Source: Oribacterium sp. oral taxon 078 str. F0262 (lineage in GTDB: Bacteria > Bacillota > Clostridia > Lachnospirales > Lachnospiraceae). Taken from it: DNA of 64,000 bases. The notes under the pieces were generated by a model, which was not told the DNA's origin, did no database searches, and worked only from the letters and a program-made list of their open reading frames with translations. The translations under genes and the position numbers were made by a program. Location of the stretch: contig NZ_GG729933.1 of the NCBI RefSeq assembly GCF_000160135.1, forward strand, positions 378,816-442,815, given 5' to 3'. Positions 62,620 to 64,000 of this stretch are shown in pieces (positions within the stretch are counted from its first letter, which is position 1; every line of letters starts with the position of its first letter).

Positions 62620-62788
62620 GCCTTGGGAAGCTTGGATTCTTCGCTTGATTTTGCCGGCGGCAGGGACATGCGCTCCTCCGGGCTCAAGAGGAGTGCGGGA
62701 TGGGAGGCTGTCATCCGGCTTCACAGAAGGTAAAAAGGATGCTATACTTTAGCCATTTAGGAGAAGGATATCTCGGAAAAGGAGCCGG

Positions 62789-63523
62789 ATGGAGAGAATC
62801 AGAAAGCTTATCAAAAAATATCGCTGCGCCTGGGTGCTGTACTATGGGATCCTCTATCTTCTTTGGTTTTGGGTCCTGGAGAAATCCGTCACGAAAGCGA
62901 CAGGCTTTCATGTCATGCATACTCGCTTTGATGATATGATTCCCTTTTGCGAATATTTCATCGTACCTTACTTTCTGTGGTTTATCTATATCTTCGGGGG
63001 GGTACTGTATTTCCTTTTTGTGAATCGTTCGGATTTTTATCATGTCACGGCCTTCCTCTACAGCGGGATGATACTCAGCCTCGTGATCTGCACCATCTAT
63101 CCGAACGGGACGGATCTCCGCCCGGCGCTTATGCCGCATAAGAATATCTTTACGGACTGGGTGGCCTGGCTTTACCGGACGGATACCTGTACCAATGTTT
63201 TTCCGAGCGTTCACGTCTACAATTCCATTGCGATGCATATTGCGATTATGAAGAGTAAGGACATCGCGGGGCTTAAGCATGGAGCGCTGATCCGGAGAGG
63301 CTCCTTTCTGCTGGCGCTCCTCATCTGTCTCGCGACGCTCTTTTTAAAGCAGCATTCGCTTTTGGATGTGAGCGCATCCTGTATTCTCGCGAGTATTGTC
63401 TATGGATTTGTCTATGGCTATCCTGTCTTTGAAGAGGATGGGGTCCCCGATGGGGAGCTCGCAGCGGAGCGGGAGCTTTCCAAGCGCCGTCTCCGGCTGA
63501 TCTCAAAGAGAAGGGAGAGCTAG
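62789..63523 (+). CDS. PAP2-family membrane phosphatase
   Basis: 244 residues, about six helices. PAP2 catalytic residues: FPSVHVYNS (SxxHxxxS) and KQHSLLDV (HxxxD); the first motif (KxxxxxxRP) is represented by GTDLRPALMP. AAAAGGAGCCGG precedes the ATG. Probably dephosphorylates a lipid phosphate such as undecaprenyl diphosphate or phosphatidate. Confidence 0.87.
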   Translation: MERIRKLIKKYRCAWVLYYGILYLLWFWVLEKSVTKATGFHVMHTRFDDMIPFCEYFIVPYFLWFIYIFGGVLYFLFVNRSDFYHVTAFLYSGMILSLVICTIYPNGTDLRPALMPHKNIFTDWVAWLYRTDTCTNVFPSVHVYNSIAMHIAIMKSKDIAGLKHGALIRRGSFLLALLICLATLFLKQHSLLDVSASCILASIVYGFVYGYPVFEEDGVPDGELAAERELSKRRLRLISKRRES

Positions 63524-63536
63524 GAAGGACTGCATT

Positions 63537-64000
63537 ATGGGGGAGAGAAAGAGCAGGGTAGTGATCGCCGGTGTGGGAAATGTGGGTGCCACCACGGCCT
63601 ACAGCATCATAAACCAGGGGCTCTGCGAGGAGATTGTGCTGATCGATGTGAATCGGGAGAAGGCGCTGGCAGAGGCGATGGATATGGAGCATTCCACCTA
63701 CTTCATGAACCGGAATATCAAGGTGAGGGAGGGGGGATATGAGGACTGCCGGGAGGCGGATATCGTCGTGATCACCGCGTCGGCCCCGATGCCGAAGAAC
63801 TCGAACAACCGCCTGGAGATGCTTGCGCCCAGCATGGGAATCATAAGGAGCATCGTCACGGAGGTCATGAAGAGCGGCTTTTCCGGGATCTTCGTCGTCG
63901 TGTCGAATCCGGTCGATATCATGACTTATTATTGCTGGAAGATCTCCGGCCTTCCAAAGGAGCGGGTGATCGGGAGCGGTACCACGCTGGACACGGCGCG
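63537..64000 (+). CDS. Lactate/malate-type dehydrogenase, 3'-truncated by the window
   Basis: 154 complete codons of an NAD-dependent 2-hydroxyacid dehydrogenase. The fold starts VVIAGVGNVGATTAYSI, the NAD-selecting Asp is in VLIDVN, and VVVSNPVDIMTYYCWKISG and IGSGTTLDTAR match L-lactate dehydrogenases. The substrate loop (TASAPMPKNSNNRLEML) has neither the usual Gln of lactate nor Arg of malate enzymes, so specificity may be for a bulkier 2-oxoacid. The catalytic His lies beyond the window. Confidence 0.88.
   Translation, partial: MGERKSRVVIAGVGNVGATTAYSIINQGLCEEIVLIDVNREKALAEAMDMEHSTYFMNRNIKVREGGYEDCREADIVVITASAPMPKNSNNRLEMLAPSMGIIRSIVTEVMKSGFSGIFVVVSNPVDIMTYYCWKISGLPKERVIGSGTTLDTA

Overview
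The window looks like a chromosomal segment of a strictly anaerobic, Gram-positive Clostridia-type bacterium, most likely a fairly GC-rich member of the Lachnospiraceae. The evidence is Clostridium-type gene families (proline racemase, an NfnAB-like pair, a double-cubane 2-hydroxyacyl-CoA dehydratase-like protein, selenium-linked YedE/TusA/DUF3343), strong AGGAGG ribosome binding sites, SigA-type TTGACA/TATAAT promoters and Gram-positive lipoproteins. The species cannot be fixed from sequence alone.

Layout. 0-4 kb: end of an amino-acid ABC ATPase, a double-cubane Fe-S protein and a NitT/TauT-type ABC ATPase plus permease with no binding protein in view. 4-11 kb: a frameshifted N-acetylhexosamine 1-kinase (nahK), a membrane protein, a sugar ABC importer (binding protein and two permeases, no ATPase) and a divergent AraC regulator. 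11-17 kb: an LCM-type methyltransferase, BCCT transporter, YesL-like and CPBP membrane proteins, a HAD phosphatase and structured intergenic DNA. 17-17.4 kb: a 167-bp tandem intergenic repeat. 17.9-21.3 kb: TSUP permease, proline racemase and Fe-alcohol dehydrogenase. 21.5-24.9 kb: copper resistance (csoR, copA with a fused C-terminal CopZ-like domain). 25-30 kb: trehalose system (treR, PTS EIIBCA, phosphotrehalase) with a superoxide dismutase gene inserted antisense after treR. 30.7-33 kb: NfnAB-like electron bifurcation genes. 33-35.8 kb: a membrane protein behind a heptanucleotide repeat, a glycosyltransferase and tRNA-Pro, tRNA-Val and tRNA-Met.

35.8-58.7 kb is an accessory island. Base composition is visibly more AT-rich, gene remnants are common (DUF3848, DUF3795, XRE, sigma/transposase chimera, aldo-keto reductase, TfoX), and cargo is defensive. 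It carries a CprABC/LanFEG-like antimicrobial-peptide ABC transporter with lipoprotein, response regulator and histidine kinase; an ABC-F ribosome-protection gene behind a convincing transcription attenuator; WYL, AbrB and HxlR regulators with palindromic operators; a GyrI-like/SPL radical SAM pair; and an unrecognised cluster of small membrane proteins and lipoproteins. I found no integrase, relaxase or clean attachment-site pair inside the window.

58.7-64 kb returns to core-like DNA: a selenium/sulfur locus (class V aminotransferase, YedE, TusA-like, DUF3343), tRNA-Ala, an RNHCP-domain protein, a PAP2 phosphatase and the start of a lactate/malate-type dehydrogenase. The features most worth testing are the ABC-F attenuator, the CopA-CopZ fusion with an internal start, the 167-bp repeat, and the heptamer repeat at a predicted transcription start.
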